Part shown: positions 9,384 through 17,192 of the stretch, one piece after another
Position numbering within the stretch: the stretch's first letter is position 1
How the letters are laid out: each line of letters opens with the position of its first letter
DNA from: Aliiglaciecola sp. M165
GTDB lineage: Bacteria; Pseudomonadota; Gammaproteobacteria; Enterobacterales; Alteromonadaceae
Length of the DNA: 64,000 nucleotides
NCBI RefSeq assembly: GCF_007197995.1
Contig: NZ_VKKH01000001.1
Coordinates: 62,001 to 126,000, forward strand
Direction of reading: 5' to 3'
The notes under the pieces: generated by a model
Database searches by the model: none
Seen by the model: the letters and a program-made list of their open reading frames with translations, nothing else
What the model was told of the DNA's origin: nothing
Program-made: the position numbers and the translations under genes

Positions 9384-10837
9384 ATTTCACGCCTCCCTGC
9401 CAACCTGATCAAAACAACAAGAATGGTCGCCCAAGTAAATAGTTGGGCAAACGCGCCAACACTGCGGGAAAATCGTGTCGAGGCGCTGTCTGCAGAAAAC
9501 GAAAAACCTTCTATCATTTTCCAGTTTTGTGCACTGACTCTGGCCCGCTGCCAAGCCTCTTCACCGTTATTGCGGTTGATATCATCGATATAACTGAGCT
9601 TTTCGGTATGCGCTTTGTTCAGCGACTGGACAAAGTCGAGCCTCAACGCTTCTGTTTCTCGTAAAAAACGATGGTGAGTTTCAATACTTGAACCCGCAGT
9701 GATCATCGACAACGAACGAATTGCTACATTGGGCGACAACCATCCAAATCGGCGAGCGATTTGCGTTTGCTCGAGTTCGGTGTCCATTCGCTGCTCGGCA
9801 AATTGGTTTAGAACTTTGCTTAGCTCTGCTTCAGAGGCGCTGGCCACTGCGCCTCTAAAGTTAATCGGTAACTCTTCAACCGTTTCAACATCGTATTGCT
9901 TTAACAAAGAGTCTTTTAATTTCGTAAAAGCCGGGTCATTGGCATTATGCCCATCACCCAGTTTGCGCAGTGCAGCGATGACAGCAAAATCCGTTTCCAG
10001 CTTTCCCGCCGACGGTGAAGATACCGATGCGGTCGTACTTGCTACTCTCGGCATCGCAATGCATAACAATATCCATACAAATACGAGCGCGGTGAAGCTT
10101 TCATTGTTTTTAGATACCAACGTTGAAAGGAATACAACAATCAACACCCAAACAAGCAGATAAAAAACGTATCCGAACAGAAAGCCCAACACTATGAATA
10201 GACTTTCACCTTGAAAAATAGCCAACATCCCCGAAAGAGCCAGCGGTAATGTAATAAGACACACAACAAGAAATAGGGCCAAAATTTTACCCATAATGAG
10301 GGTATATATAGATGTACCTTGGGCGACTAAAAAAGCGAGAGTTTGGGACTCTCTTTCTCGACTCATGGTGCTGTAGCCGATCAAGATAATTAATAAAGGC
10401 GCGAGCACTTGCACGATAAATGCAGGAGACAGGTTGCCGAGTTTGGTTAGGCCCGTTCCCTGTTTTTGATCTGCGAACATCGCGCTGTTCTGCCTATGTC
10501 CTTCCAAGAAAATAGAATTACCGGTGTACGCGTCTATGCCCGGATCTAATATACTTAGTGGCGAAGGAGTCCTAAACGCGTAGTGACCATAGTGGACCAT
10601 TCGATGAGGATGTCTGTCTGGTTGCTCCATAAAAGTCTCTTCAGACAGATTTTGCATTGCATTTCGGTCGTGACTCAGCCCGTGCATCGTAAATGCAGTT
10701 TTGATAACTGACGACAAAGTCAGTACCAGGCCAATGGCGAGCACAAATATGGCGACTTTTGAGCGAAGCCAATATCGCCACTCGTCTTTCGCGACATACC
10801 AGACTGACGACATGACGGTATTCAACTGCGCACTCAT
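9380..10837 (-). CDS. ABC-2 type permease with DUF3526 domain (first of a pair)
   Basis: A 485-residue inner-membrane protein with a helix at about 27-45, a periplasmic stretch, a helix cluster at about 140-260 and a final helix near 462-480. The periplasmic part contains Y-A-F-R-T-P-S-P-L-S-I-L-D-P-G, characteristic of this permease type, preceded by a histidine-containing stretch R-H-P-H-R-M-V-H-Y-G-H that might touch metal. A large soluble insertion at about 270-455 is the DUF3526-like region. It overlaps the ATPase gene and the second permease gene by 4 nt each. It is not a FecCD-type permease, so this is not a standard siderophore importer. Confidence 0.85.
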   Translation of the reverse strand: MSAQLNTVMSSVWYVAKDEWRYWLRSKVAIFVLAIGLVLTLSSVIKTAFTMHGLSHDRNAMQNLSEETFMEQPDRHPHRMVHYGHYAFRTPSPLSILDPGIDAYTGNSIFLEGHRQNSAMFADQKQGTGLTKLGNLSPAFIVQVLAPLLIILIGYSTMSRERESQTLAFLVAQGTSIYTLIMGKILALFLVVCLITLPLALSGMLAIFQGESLFIVLGFLFGYVFYLLVWVLIVVFLSTLVSKNNESFTALVFVWILLCIAMPRVASTTASVSSPSAGKLETDFAVIAALRKLGDGHNANDPAFTKLKDSLLKQYDVETVEELPINFRGAVASASEAELSKVLNQFAEQRMDTELEQTQIARRFGWLSPNVAIRSLSMITAGSSIETHHRFLRETEALRLDFVQSLNKAHTEKLSYIDDINRNNGEEAWQRARVSAQNWKMIEGFSFSADSASTRFSRSVGAFAQLFTWATILVVLIRLAGRREI

Positions 10838-11571
10838 GAAGATTGCCTTTGTGCGAATGCAGCATGCACTTGCTCAGTATCTATGCGATGGTTATCTTGT
10901 GCTTCAAACTCGCCAACTAATTCCCCTGCCCGCAGTAAGCCAATTCGATTAGCAACTTGACAGGCGCCGTAGACATCATGGGTCACCATCAAGATAGTTG
11001 AACCAGATGACGCCAACTCTTTTACCAGAAAATTAAACTCGTCAATCGCGACGGGATCCAAACCAGACGTTGGCTCATCCAATAGAAATATTGGTGCTTC
11101 ACGCAATATTGCTAATGAGATAGCCGTTTTTTGGCGCATACCTTTCGAGTAGGTTTGCAATTGTCGCTCCCACGCGTCCTTTTGCAGGGCAACTCGTTCA
11201 AAAGCCGCTTCGATATCTTCCAATGATTTGTTGATATCTGCTAATGATAAAAAATATTCGACGTTTTCTTTTGCCGTAAGGTGAGGATAAAGTGTGGCGT
11301 TTTCGGGTAAATAGGCTGTTTTACTTCTCGCCATATCCAAAGATTGGCTAACATCTCGTCCATCTATAATTGCGCGACCACTTGTTGGCGTATTGAACCC
11401 TAAAAACGTTTTGAGCGTTGAAGATTTACCTGCTCCATTGCCGCCCAAAAGCGCATAGATTTCGCCCTTTGCTACCTTAAAATTCAAGTCACTTAAAATT
11501 GTTGAATTTTGAATTTTGACCGTGATGGATTGAGACTCTATCACCACCTCATTCTGATTAACGTTAGTCAT
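10834..11571 (-). CDS. ABC transporter ATP-binding protein, first gene of Zur-box operon
   Basis: A 245-residue ATPase of the ABC-2 (CcmA/NatA-like) class that should power the two DUF3526 permeases. Walker A is G-G-N-G-A-G-K-S-S near residue 43, the signature is Y-S-K-G-M-R-Q-K near 142, Walker B is F-L-L-D-E-P-T-S-G near 162 and the switch His is in M-V-T-H-D near 196. It overlaps the next gene by 4 nt. Its leader, within 55 nt of the start codon, contains two Zur-box-like palindromes, so the operon is probably derepressed when zinc is scarce. Confidence 0.92.
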   Translation of the reverse strand: MTNVNQNEVVIESQSITVKIQNSTILSDLNFKVAKGEIYALLGGNGAGKSSTLKTFLGFNTPTSGRAIIDGRDVSQSLDMARSKTAYLPENATLYPHLTAKENVEYFLSLADINKSLEDIEAAFERVALQKDAWERQLQTYSKGMRQKTAISLAILREAPIFLLDEPTSGLDPVAIDEFNFLVKELASSGSTILMVTHDVYGACQVANRIGLLRAGELVGEFEAQDNHRIDTEQVHAAFAQRQSS

Positions 11572-11583
11572 GGATGCCTTTAC

Positions 11584-11598
11584 TGTTATATTATAACA
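11584..11598. promoter_or_regulatory. Zur box, perfect 7-1-7 palindrome
   Basis: TGTTATATTATAACA matches every palindromic position of the known gammaproteobacterial Zur consensus TGTTATA-N-TATAACA. It lies 13-27 nt upstream of the ABC ATPase start codon. A zur gene is encoded about 4.9 kb away. Confidence 0.88.
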
Positions 11599-11610
11599 TT
11601 ACTATTTTTA

Positions 11611-11625
11611 TGTTATAACGTAACA
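11611..11625. promoter_or_regulatory. Second Zur-box-like site
   Basis: TGTTATAACGTAACA matches 12 of the 14 palindromic positions of the Zur consensus. Its centre is 27 bp from the perfect site, so two Zur dimers could bind in tandem. Confidence 0.72.
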
Positions 11626-11735
11626 ACAATCAGCATCAATAGTTATTTCAATGAGATATTCAAAAATAAGGCGAATAGACGTGGGTAAACTGACGGACTG
11701 ACGTCAACAAGCACAAATAAGGTGCAAAGAAGTGA

Positions 11736-11765
11736 GTGGGCGTTTCGAATTCACACAACGCCCAC
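11736..11765 (-). terminator. Terminator after FtsX-like permease gene
   Basis: A perfect 9-bp stem (GTGGGCGTT / AACGCCCAC) with a 12-nt loop begins 20 nt past the permease stop codon on the minus strand. The downstream flank is only moderately T-rich. Confidence 0.6.
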
Positions 11766-11784
11766 CAGCAAACTGACTTAAATT

Positions 11785-13017
11785 TCAGCCCGAAAGCTGA
11801 GTTTGCAATGCACGGCGATAAGCGTCGATTGCTGGCGCTAAGGCCGCGACTATAACGGCCACAAAAATGAGCGCCGCCAAAATTAAAATCTCACTTGAGA
11901 AAATGTTTGCACTTAAGAACAAGCCATAGCTTTGGGAAAGCCAATCTGATAAAACCACCAGCGCAGCTGAGACCAAAGCATAAGAGGCAGCAAAGGCCAG
12001 TATCGCGACCAATAGAGCCTCATAGACAATCAACTGAAATAGAGTTAATGGCGAAGCGCCTAAAGTACGCAAAACCGCAATTTCTGTGCTGCGCTCGTTC
12101 ATCGAAGCAAGTAGCATAGTGGCCAAACCAAACAAAGAAGACAGCAACACCAAAGCAGCAATTACTCGCAAGATGTTCTCAACGTTGCCCATCAGTTGCC
12201 ATAGTTGGGTCATGGCAACACCCGGTAAAACTGCCATTAAACGGTCATTAGGGTAATTATTAAGTTGCCGCTGCAAAGCGAAGGTCGCAAACTTGTTATC
12301 AAGCCCTACCAATACCGCAGTGATAGTCGAAGGCTCTAATACATCAAATTGTTGTTGCTCAACAATTTGAGTCAATTGAGAAGGCGCCAAATGAATAGCT
12401 TCAATTGCAGCCAAACTCACGTGAACCGTCTTGTCTACAGGCGTACCTGTAGGTTCAAGTATGCCTTTTATGGTAAAAGGCGCGTTATCGTGATTGTGAA
12501 AGCTGGTTGCGCCTAAGCCATGGGAAATCACAATTTCATCGCCTAGTTCGTAGCTTAAAGATTTAGCAACTTCTGCTCCCAATACCACATCAAATAGCAG
12601 ACTGAACGGCTCACCATTTGCAAAAGATAATGTGCGATTTTGCGCATATTTGAAATGCGTAAAGTAGTCACCAGAAGTACCAAGCACGCGAAAACCTCGG
12701 TGGGAATCCCCTAACGAAATTGGGATAGTCCAGGCGACACTTTTTTGCTCGCCGAGCATCTCAAAGCTGGCATAACTGATGTTGTTAGTTGGGTTACCCA
12801 TTCTAAACACAGCATAAAGTAGCAGATTTAGTTCTCCACTGGGTGCTCCAACAATCAGATCGGTCCCTGAAATAGAGCGATTGAAACTATCTTTAGCCTG
12901 GGCTCTCAAATGCTCAACCGTTAGTAACACACTCATGCTGACCAACAGCGATAGAAAGGTCAAGATGACCGTTTTTTTCCGACTTCGTAAACTTCGCCAT
13001 GCAACAACTCTTAACAT
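11785..13017 (-). CDS. FtsX/MacB-type ABC permease of the zrg-like zinc cluster
   Basis: A 410-residue membrane protein. One helix near 17-35 is followed by a large periplasmic domain, then three helices between about 275 and 400 (A-L-V-L-L-S-S-L-F-G-L-A-T-M-L, and two more). This is the FtsX/LolE/MacB topology. The ATG at 13017 is chosen over an upstream frame because it has a GGGGGA ribosome site at a good distance; it overlaps the ATPase gene by 7 nt. The periplasmic domain contains S-F-H-N-H-D-N, a possible metal contact. Similar ATPase/permease pairs sit next to zrgA and DUF3299 genes in the Zur regulons of Vibrio cholerae and Pseudomonas aeruginosa (PA4063-PA4066 as I recall). Confidence 0.87.
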   Translation of the reverse strand: MLRVVAWRSLRSRKKTVILTFLSLLVSMSVLLTVEHLRAQAKDSFNRSISGTDLIVGAPSGELNLLLYAVFRMGNPTNNISYASFEMLGEQKSVAWTIPISLGDSHRGFRVLGTSGDYFTHFKYAQNRTLSFANGEPFSLLFDVVLGAEVAKSLSYELGDEIVISHGLGATSFHNHDNAPFTIKGILEPTGTPVDKTVHVSLAAIEAIHLAPSQLTQIVEQQQFDVLEPSTITAVLVGLDNKFATFALQRQLNNYPNDRLMAVLPGVAMTQLWQLMGNVENILRVIAALVLLSSLFGLATMLLASMNERSTEIAVLRTLGASPLTLFQLIVYEALLVAILAFAASYALVSAALVVLSDWLSQSYGLFLSANIFSSEILILAALIFVAVIVAALAPAIDAYRRALQTQLSG

Positions 13018-13712
13018 GCATCCCCCTGCGTGTCTTTGCTCCAATGGCATATATTGTCAATGGCTACCTGTTGGTCAAAGTAACCTCTTAGTGCTTGATC
13101 ATGGCTTACAAATATCATTGATGTTTGCTGTGTTTCTTCCATCGACATCAACATTTGCATAAAGCCATCTCGTGCGTTTGCATCCAGAGCAGAGGTGGGT
13201 TCGTCGATCAATAACAATTCCGGAGAATTGATCAGTGCACGCATTATCGCAACGCGCTGTTTTTGACCAACACTAAGTTGGGAAACTTGTTTTTCAAGCA
13301 GATCACTCGACAACTTCAAATTTTCTAACATGGGCGTGAGTCGACTTGCTGACACCTCAGATGATTGTGCAAAATGCGCTGCCAACTGAACATTTTGCAA
13401 GACGCTCAAGTAGGGAATGAGATTAAATTGTTGGAACACTACCCCAATGTTATTGGCCCGATATTGATCAAGTTGAGCTGATGGAAGATCGTTTAAACAT
13501 GTGTTGCCAAGGCAAATAGTTCCGCTACTAGGTTGAGTGATCCCTGATAACAAACTAAGTAATGTTGACTTGCCGCTACCGGAGTCGCCATACAGAAATA
13601 CTCGTTCGCCTTTTGGTAGCGACCAATTTTCACAGTGCAAAACCGAAGGCGATGAGGGATATCTGAACACAAGATTGCTCATGCTTACCGCGTTTTGTGA
13701 TTTTTCTGGCAT
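13011..13712 (-). CDS. LolD/MacB-type ABC ATP-binding protein of the zrg-like cluster
   Basis: A 233-residue ATPase that should pair with the FtsX-like permease. Walker A is G-D-S-G-S-G-K-S-T near 42-50, the Q-loop is V-V-F-Q-Q, the signature is L-S-V-G-Q-K-Q-R and Walker B is L-L-L-I-D-E-P-T-S-A. Type VII ABC systems of this kind do not carry solute across the membrane; they pass motion to periplasmic partners. The DUF3299 and small periplasmic proteins made from the divergent operon are the natural candidates. A Zur-box-like site lies in the shared 98-bp promoter region. Confidence 0.9.
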   Translation of the reverse strand: MPEKSQNAVSMSNLVFRYPSSPSVLHCENWSLPKGERVFLYGDSGSGKSTLLSLLSGITQPSSGTICLGNTCLNDLPSAQLDQYRANNIGVVFQQFNLIPYLSVLQNVQLAAHFAQSSEVSASRLTPMLENLKLSSDLLEKQVSQLSVGQKQRVAIMRALINSPELLLIDEPTSALDANARDGFMQMLMSMEETQQTSMIFVSHDQALRGYFDQQVAIDNICHWSKDTQGDAC

Positions 13713-13768
13713 AAGTTAACTCTGCCTATTTGGTTAGTTGATGAGTCGTCAATTGATTACATCACGTT

Positions 13769-13783
13769 CGTTATGTTATAACA
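13769..13783. promoter_or_regulatory. Zur-box-like site in divergent promoter
   Basis: CGTTATGTTATAACA matches 12 of 14 palindromic positions of the Zur consensus. It overlaps the perfect 16-bp palindrome TTATGTTATAACATAA at 13771-13786. It lies between the ABC ATPase gene (minus) and the first DUF3299 gene (plus), so a single site could control both. Confidence 0.75.
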
Positions 13784-13810
13784 TAAAGTGTATTTAGGAT
13801 CAGAATTGTA

Positions 13811-14389
13811 ATGAAAAAATCTTTGTCTAAGTATCGTTTTGTTATTGGATTCATATTACCTGTAGCACTGCTACTTAGCAGTGCTTTTGCTCGTGCATCC
13901 AATGTCGAATTTAAAGAAATTGAATGGATCGAGCTGATGCCAGAGGAAGATTTGGCCGTGTTGCTTGATCCACCTGATTTTTTACTCAACATCGAAGATG
14001 GTAGTGAAGACGACAACTTAGATACACTCGCACAAAAAAGTGAAATGGACGCAAAAGCAAAACGCTTTAACGAAGTTTTGAAATCCGAGCGAGTTATCGC
14101 AGAGTTTGATGGCCGCAAAGTTCGAATTCCTGGTTTTATTGTGCCGCTGTCAACTAATGAAAAGCGCGAAGTGGTTGAGTTTTTTATTGTTCCATATTTT
14201 GGCGCCTGTTTGCATCTTCCGCCACCTCCACCCAACCAAATAATTTTTGGCAAATGGTCCAAAGGTATTGAAGTGCGAGATCTTTCTAACCCAATGTGGT
14301 TCGAAGGCGAAATATATATAGAGACAGTCTCGACTGATTTAGGCACCTCTGCATATGGCCTCAGATTAGCCAATGTAGAGCCATATTAG
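13811..14389 (+). CDS. DUF3299 periplasmic protein
   Basis: A 192-residue exported protein with a signal peptide of about 29 residues (ending A-F-A-R-A). The DUF3299 region spans about 95-192 and includes V-R-I-P-G-F-I-V-P-L, the hallmark F-G-A-C-L-H-L-P-P-P-P-P-N-Q and a C-terminal D-L-G-T-S-A-Y-G. The invariant Cys and His before the proline run are plausible metal ligands. It opens a three-gene operon (gaps of 10 and 30 nt) divergent from the LolD/FtsX-like transporter. In known Zur regulons DUF3299 genes accompany zrgA; the biochemical role is undefined. Confidence 0.88.
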   Translation: MKKSLSKYRFVIGFILPVALLLSSAFARASNVEFKEIEWIELMPEEDLAVLLDPPDFLLNIEDGSEDDNLDTLAQKSEMDAKAKRFNEVLKSERVIAEFDGRKVRIPGFIVPLSTNEKREVVEFFIVPYFGACLHLPPPPPNQIIFGKWSKGIEVRDLSNPMWFEGEIYIETVSTDLGTSAYGLRLANVEPY

Positions 14390-14399
14390 GTATAAGCTT

Positions 14400-14846
14400 A
14401 TGATTAAAAAATGCGTTCTTGCTTCACTCGTCATACTGTCGCATTCGGTTTCAGTCAACGCCTGCGAATGGCATGGTGCTGACAATTTCGGCATTTTTGG
14501 TCACATGAACATGCAAGCTCGAACTCAGAACATGAGTAAAGCGGTTCAATCGCTCAGCGTGGACCACAAAGAAGAAATCAACGTTGGTGCGGGAACTCCG
14601 TCAAGCATTGAAATCGAATACAAGGCGCCGCTTCGCTATCAGCGAATCAAGCTTGAATTCATCCCAAGTGAACAAGTCACACTTTTAAGTGAAGAAACTA
14701 TGAATATTACTCAACTGCGTGGCGATATTGAATTGCAATTTCAAGCAAAGAGTAAGGGGCAACATGTGATAATGGTCAATGTATCAGCCTCTGACAATGG
14801 CAAACCACATTTTAACCAACAACGGATAGTCGTGAATGCGAGCTAA
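14400..14846 (+). CDS. Small periplasmic protein in the DUF3299 operon
   Basis: A 148-residue protein with a 21-residue signal peptide cut before C-E-W-H-G. The mature N-terminus has C-E-W-H-G-A-D and a G-H-M-N-M stretch, giving Cys, His and Met residues that could bind a metal. The C-terminal part (about 70-148) is beta-rich and resembles an immunoglobulin-like or copper-chaperone-like sandwich. I do not recognise a named family. Its place between two DUF3299 genes in a Zur-box operon suggests it belongs to periplasmic zinc handling. Confidence 0.78.
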   Translation: MIKKCVLASLVILSHSVSVNACEWHGADNFGIFGHMNMQARTQNMSKAVQSLSVDHKEEINVGAGTPSSIEIEYKAPLRYQRIKLEFIPSEQVTLLSEETMNITQLRGDIELQFQAKSKGQHVIMVNVSASDNGKPHFNQQRIVVNAS

Positions 14847-14876
14847 GGTTAAAGGCCACCATATTCTTCCTATCTC

Positions 14877-15536
14877 ATGAGCGTAAAGGCTGCTTTTGCA
14901 ACACTGCTGATGCTGGTTATTGCAGCATTTTTGGGGTTCTTTACGGCAAAGCATTCCAATGATATCGTCGCGACATTTAAACCTACTACCGTTGTCTACA
15001 CTGCAAAGCCTCACGGGTCGAGTGAAACGATGGAATATAGCTCAAAGCGCTGGGAAGAATTGATCCCCGAGCAAGAGCGAGAGGTTTTGTCAAAATATCA
15101 GGCCAAAGATGCAGTCAAAGTAACCGACATGGTCGCACAGATTCTCAACTCCATTGAGTCTGCGAATGATGAAAAATACAAACAGGCGATGATTTCAAGC
15201 AACACGGTGAGCATATTGGAAGGGCAATCTGTTTCTCTGCCTGGTTTTATTGTCCCCGTTGATTTTTATCCAAACAGGCAACCAAAAAATATTTTCTTAG
15301 TGCCATATTTTGGCGCCTGCATCCACTTCCCCCCCCCTCCTCCAAACCAAATCATCTTCATTCGACTTGAGCCTGGGTTTAGCAACTTTGATCTCAACCA
15401 AGCTTACACAATAAAGGGAAAATTAAAGATTGAGTTATTTGAGGACCTCATGGGTACCTCTGCGTACTCAATGGACGTTGCACAGATAAAAGAATTTAAC
15501 GGTGAGCCAGATACCTTTAGAAAACACACGCGTTAG
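14877..15536 (+). CDS. DUF3299 protein, membrane-anchored
   Basis: A 219-residue second DUF3299 protein. Residues 4-24 form a signal anchor or uncleaved signal peptide. The DUF3299 core (about 118-205) repeats the features of the first gene: L-P-G-F-I-V-P-V, F-G-A-C-I-H-F-P-P-P-P-P-N-Q and D-L-M-G-T-S-A-Y. The pair looks like an ancient duplication, with one copy soluble and one anchored. Third gene of the operon, followed by a terminator-like hairpin. Confidence 0.86.
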   Translation: MSVKAAFATLLMLVIAAFLGFFTAKHSNDIVATFKPTTVVYTAKPHGSSETMEYSSKRWEELIPEQEREVLSKYQAKDAVKVTDMVAQILNSIESANDEKYKQAMISSNTVSILEGQSVSLPGFIVPVDFYPNRQPKNIFLVPYFGACIHFPPPPPNQIIFIRLEPGFSNFDLNQAYTIKGKLKIELFEDLMGTSAYSMDVAQIKEFNGEPDTFRKHTR

Positions 15537-15551
15537 TGTGGTGACACTGGT

Positions 15552-15577
15552 CAGTGTGTAAATACACTGGGATTTTT
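15552..15577 (+). terminator. Terminator of the DUF3299 operon
   Basis: Stem CAGTGT / ACACTG with a 6-nt loop, followed by GGATTTTTA on the plus strand. It lies 15 nt after the DUF3299 stop codon and before the convergent merC-like gene. Confidence 0.65.
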
Positions 15578-15618
15578 ATTCAAGCAGTTTGACCATTATT
15601 TAGAAATATTCGGTACAC

Positions 15619-16011
15619 CTACATCAACAGGTTCTTTCGGAGTTGAATGTTTTTAATATGCCCGTACACGACGAACAATGACCCAACAACCGTAATCATC
15701 ACTTCATAGGTATGCCCCAACAAGTCATGGCCAACTGTTGCAGCAACAATAATCATACTTAACCCAACCAACGCCAAGGTTAAAATAACGGAGTTTCGAT
15801 GCTGGTAATACCCCCAGCCAATAGCAAACGCACTAATGGGTACAATAAAAATCATAGTCCACAAATGAAACGCTTCATCAGTCAAAAAAGCAAGGCCCGC
15901 TAAATAAGGGACTATCAGCGACAACAATATAGGTAGCAGGCAATGAACAATGCATAAGCCAGAAAGTATAATTGCGGATTTGTCGGCAATATCGGCGGGG
16001 CGATCATGCAT
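15619..16011 (-). CDS. MerC-family membrane protein in the zrgA-zur operon
   Basis: A 130-residue inner-membrane protein with four hydrophobic helices, matching the MerC family. The first helix contains G-L-C-I-V-H-C, the Cys/His motif expected of MerC-type metal transporters. The ATG at 16011 is preferred because AGGAG precedes it by 9 nt; it overlaps zur by 8 nt, so it is translationally coupled. MerC was described for mercury uptake, but no mer genes are present here, and the operon with zur argues for a part in zinc transport. That assignment is an inference. Confidence 0.83.
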   Translation of the reverse strand: MHDRPADIADKSAIILSGLCIVHCLLPILLSLIVPYLAGLAFLTDEAFHLWTMIFIVPISAFAIGWGYYQHRNSVILTLALVGLSMIIVAATVGHDLLGHTYEVMITVVGSLFVVYGHIKNIQLRKNLLM

Positions 16012-16498
16012 GTTTTGAGTCTCCTGTTTTTTGCTTATCAATGCACTGCTGGCATACGCCCATCAGTTCAACATGGGGTGAAATATTGGAATATTGGGAT
16101 CCAGATATCTGTTCTTGTAGCTCTCTTTGCAAGTGTTCCGGTGCATGGTTTTCTATGGTTATTTGACACGTCTTACAAATGATGAAAATGGAAAAGGCGG
16201 GTTGTCTAATACACTGCTCATTGTGGCAAGCCACATACTTGTGCACTGAATTGAGTCGGTGTGCGAAATGCTCTTCTACCAGCCAATCCAAGATTCTGTA
16301 GACGGACATGGCAATAATATGTTCGTGATAGATTTCATTATAAATGTCTGTGATTTCATAAGCGGAAAGAGGCTTTTGAGCTTCTATCAACAATGCCATC
16401 ACCTTAGTTCGTTTTTTTGTGAGTTTTTTACCACGTATTGTTGCTAGCGCTGTTGCCTGCGCTATCGTCGTTGAGCCATGAATCATTGTACTCATCAA
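16004..16498 (-). CDS. zur: Zinc uptake regulator Zur (Fur family)
   Basis: A 164-residue Fur-family repressor. The winged helix (about 25-95) contains L-S-A-Y-E-I and S-V-Y-R-I-L-D-W-L, which align with the same parts of E. coli Zur, then F-A-H-R-L-N-S and Y-V-A-C-H. Two C-x2-C pairs (I-C-K-T-C and V-C-Q-Q-C) make the structural zinc site. The Y-V-x-C-H motif and the C-terminal spacing fit Zur better than Fur or PerR. It overlaps the 3' end of zrgA by 4 nt and is therefore likely autoregulated through the Zur boxes upstream of zrgA. Confidence 0.92.
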   Translation of the reverse strand: MMSTMIHGSTTIAQATALATIRGKKLTKKRTKVMALLIEAQKPLSAYEITDIYNEIYHEHIIAMSVYRILDWLVEEHFAHRLNSVHKYVACHNEQCIRQPAFSIFIICKTCQITIENHAPEHLQRELQEQISGSQYSNISPHVELMGVCQQCIDKQKTGDSKHA

Positions 16499-17097
16499 AG
16501 TGCTACTGTCGGGCTTGTGGCTGACACTTCAAGCTTGCCCTGTCCTGAATTAGTTGCCCAAAGCGCTTCGAGGGTTTTGAGGCTGGAAAATGAGTTAAAA
16601 ATGGTGAGTTCAATTTGGGTAAGTGCCTTTGCACAATCAAATGTACTGACAATTTCAACATCAGTATGGTCGTGCTCTTTCTCATGGCCGTGGTCGTCGT
16701 GTTTATTATGGCCATGGTGATTGTGTTTGTCAGCTTTATGATGATTATGCTCATTAATGCCTGTAACGTTAAATTCATCAGGGATTTCGACTTGATGATC
16801 AACAAGTCGGCACGTTTTTGAGAATGAAATTAGGTTTTCGACGTTTTTTAACTTTGCCGTTCTTTGAACAACCTCCGCCTTTTGCTCTTCAGTTTCAGGC
16901 CTATGTTCAAAACCGAAGATGTCTGATGCAGGTAACGTGAACTGCAACTGCCAAAGACTATTATCCTGCGCAATAAATAGCGTGCCCTTGCCGTGTACAT
17001 GAGGTTGTGCTTTCGACTCAAGCGACCCAAACATAATCAAAGGCGCAAGAGCAACTGTCATAGCTATTCGTTTTAAATTTCTCATTTCAATACCCAT
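16495..17097 (-). CDS. zrgA: ZrgA-like periplasmic zinc protein (DUF2796)
   Basis: A protein of about 200 residues, exported by an N-terminal signal peptide (ending near S-K-A). The mature start H-V-H-G-K-G-T-L and the P-A-S-D-I-F-G-F-E-H motif are typical of DUF2796/ZrgA. Residues about 115-148 form a histidine/aspartate-rich loop that should capture zinc. GTG at 17100, ATG at 17097 and ATG at 17085 are all possible starts; I use 17097. First gene of zrgA-zur-merC, with a perfect Zur box about 30 nt upstream. ZrgA homologues belong to the second zinc uptake system described in Vibrio cholerae. Confidence 0.88.
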   Translation of the reverse strand: MGIEMRNLKRIAMTVALAPLIMFGSLESKAQPHVHGKGTLFIAQDNSLWQLQFTLPASDIFGFEHRPETEEQKAEVVQRTAKLKNVENLISFSKTCRLVDHQVEIPDEFNVTGINEHNHHKADKHNHHGHNKHDDHGHEKEHDHTDVEIVSTFDCAKALTQIELTIFNSFSSLKTLEALWATNSGQGKLEVSATSPTVAL

Positions 17098-17126
17098 CAC
17101 ACTCTAAAAATCATTGCCGCAGCAAT

Positions 17127-17141
17127 TGTTATAATATAACA
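17127..17141. promoter_or_regulatory. Zur box, perfect 7-1-7 palindrome
   Basis: TGTTATAATATAACA matches all palindromic positions of the Zur consensus. It sits in the 95-bp region between zrgA (minus) and the ZnuD-like receptor (plus). Confidence 0.9.
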
Positions 17142-17158
17142 TCTCATTTGATTATAAA

Positions 17159-17173
17159 AGTTACAATATAACA
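17159..17173. promoter_or_regulatory. Second Zur-box-like site, tandem with the perfect box
   Basis: AGTTACAATATAACA matches 12 of 14 palindromic positions. It is centred 32 bp from the perfect box and 27 bp from the receptor start codon, so it probably serves the plus-strand operon while the perfect box serves zrgA. Confidence 0.75.
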
Positions 17174-17192
17174 TAACATAATATTTGGGAGT

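Noticed and set aside
5985-11571. Classical iron-siderophore uptake operon
   Set aside because: No FecCD-type permease, no binding protein, no Fur box recognised; the promoter has Zur-type sites instead.
15619-16011. Mercury-resistance (mer) operon
   Set aside because: Only a MerC-like gene is present, with no merR, merA, merT or merP; the operon is built around zur.
16503-16805. Ile/Thr-rich 100-codon frame inside zrgA
   Set aside because: A shadow created by the His-codon-rich loop of zrgA read in another frame.
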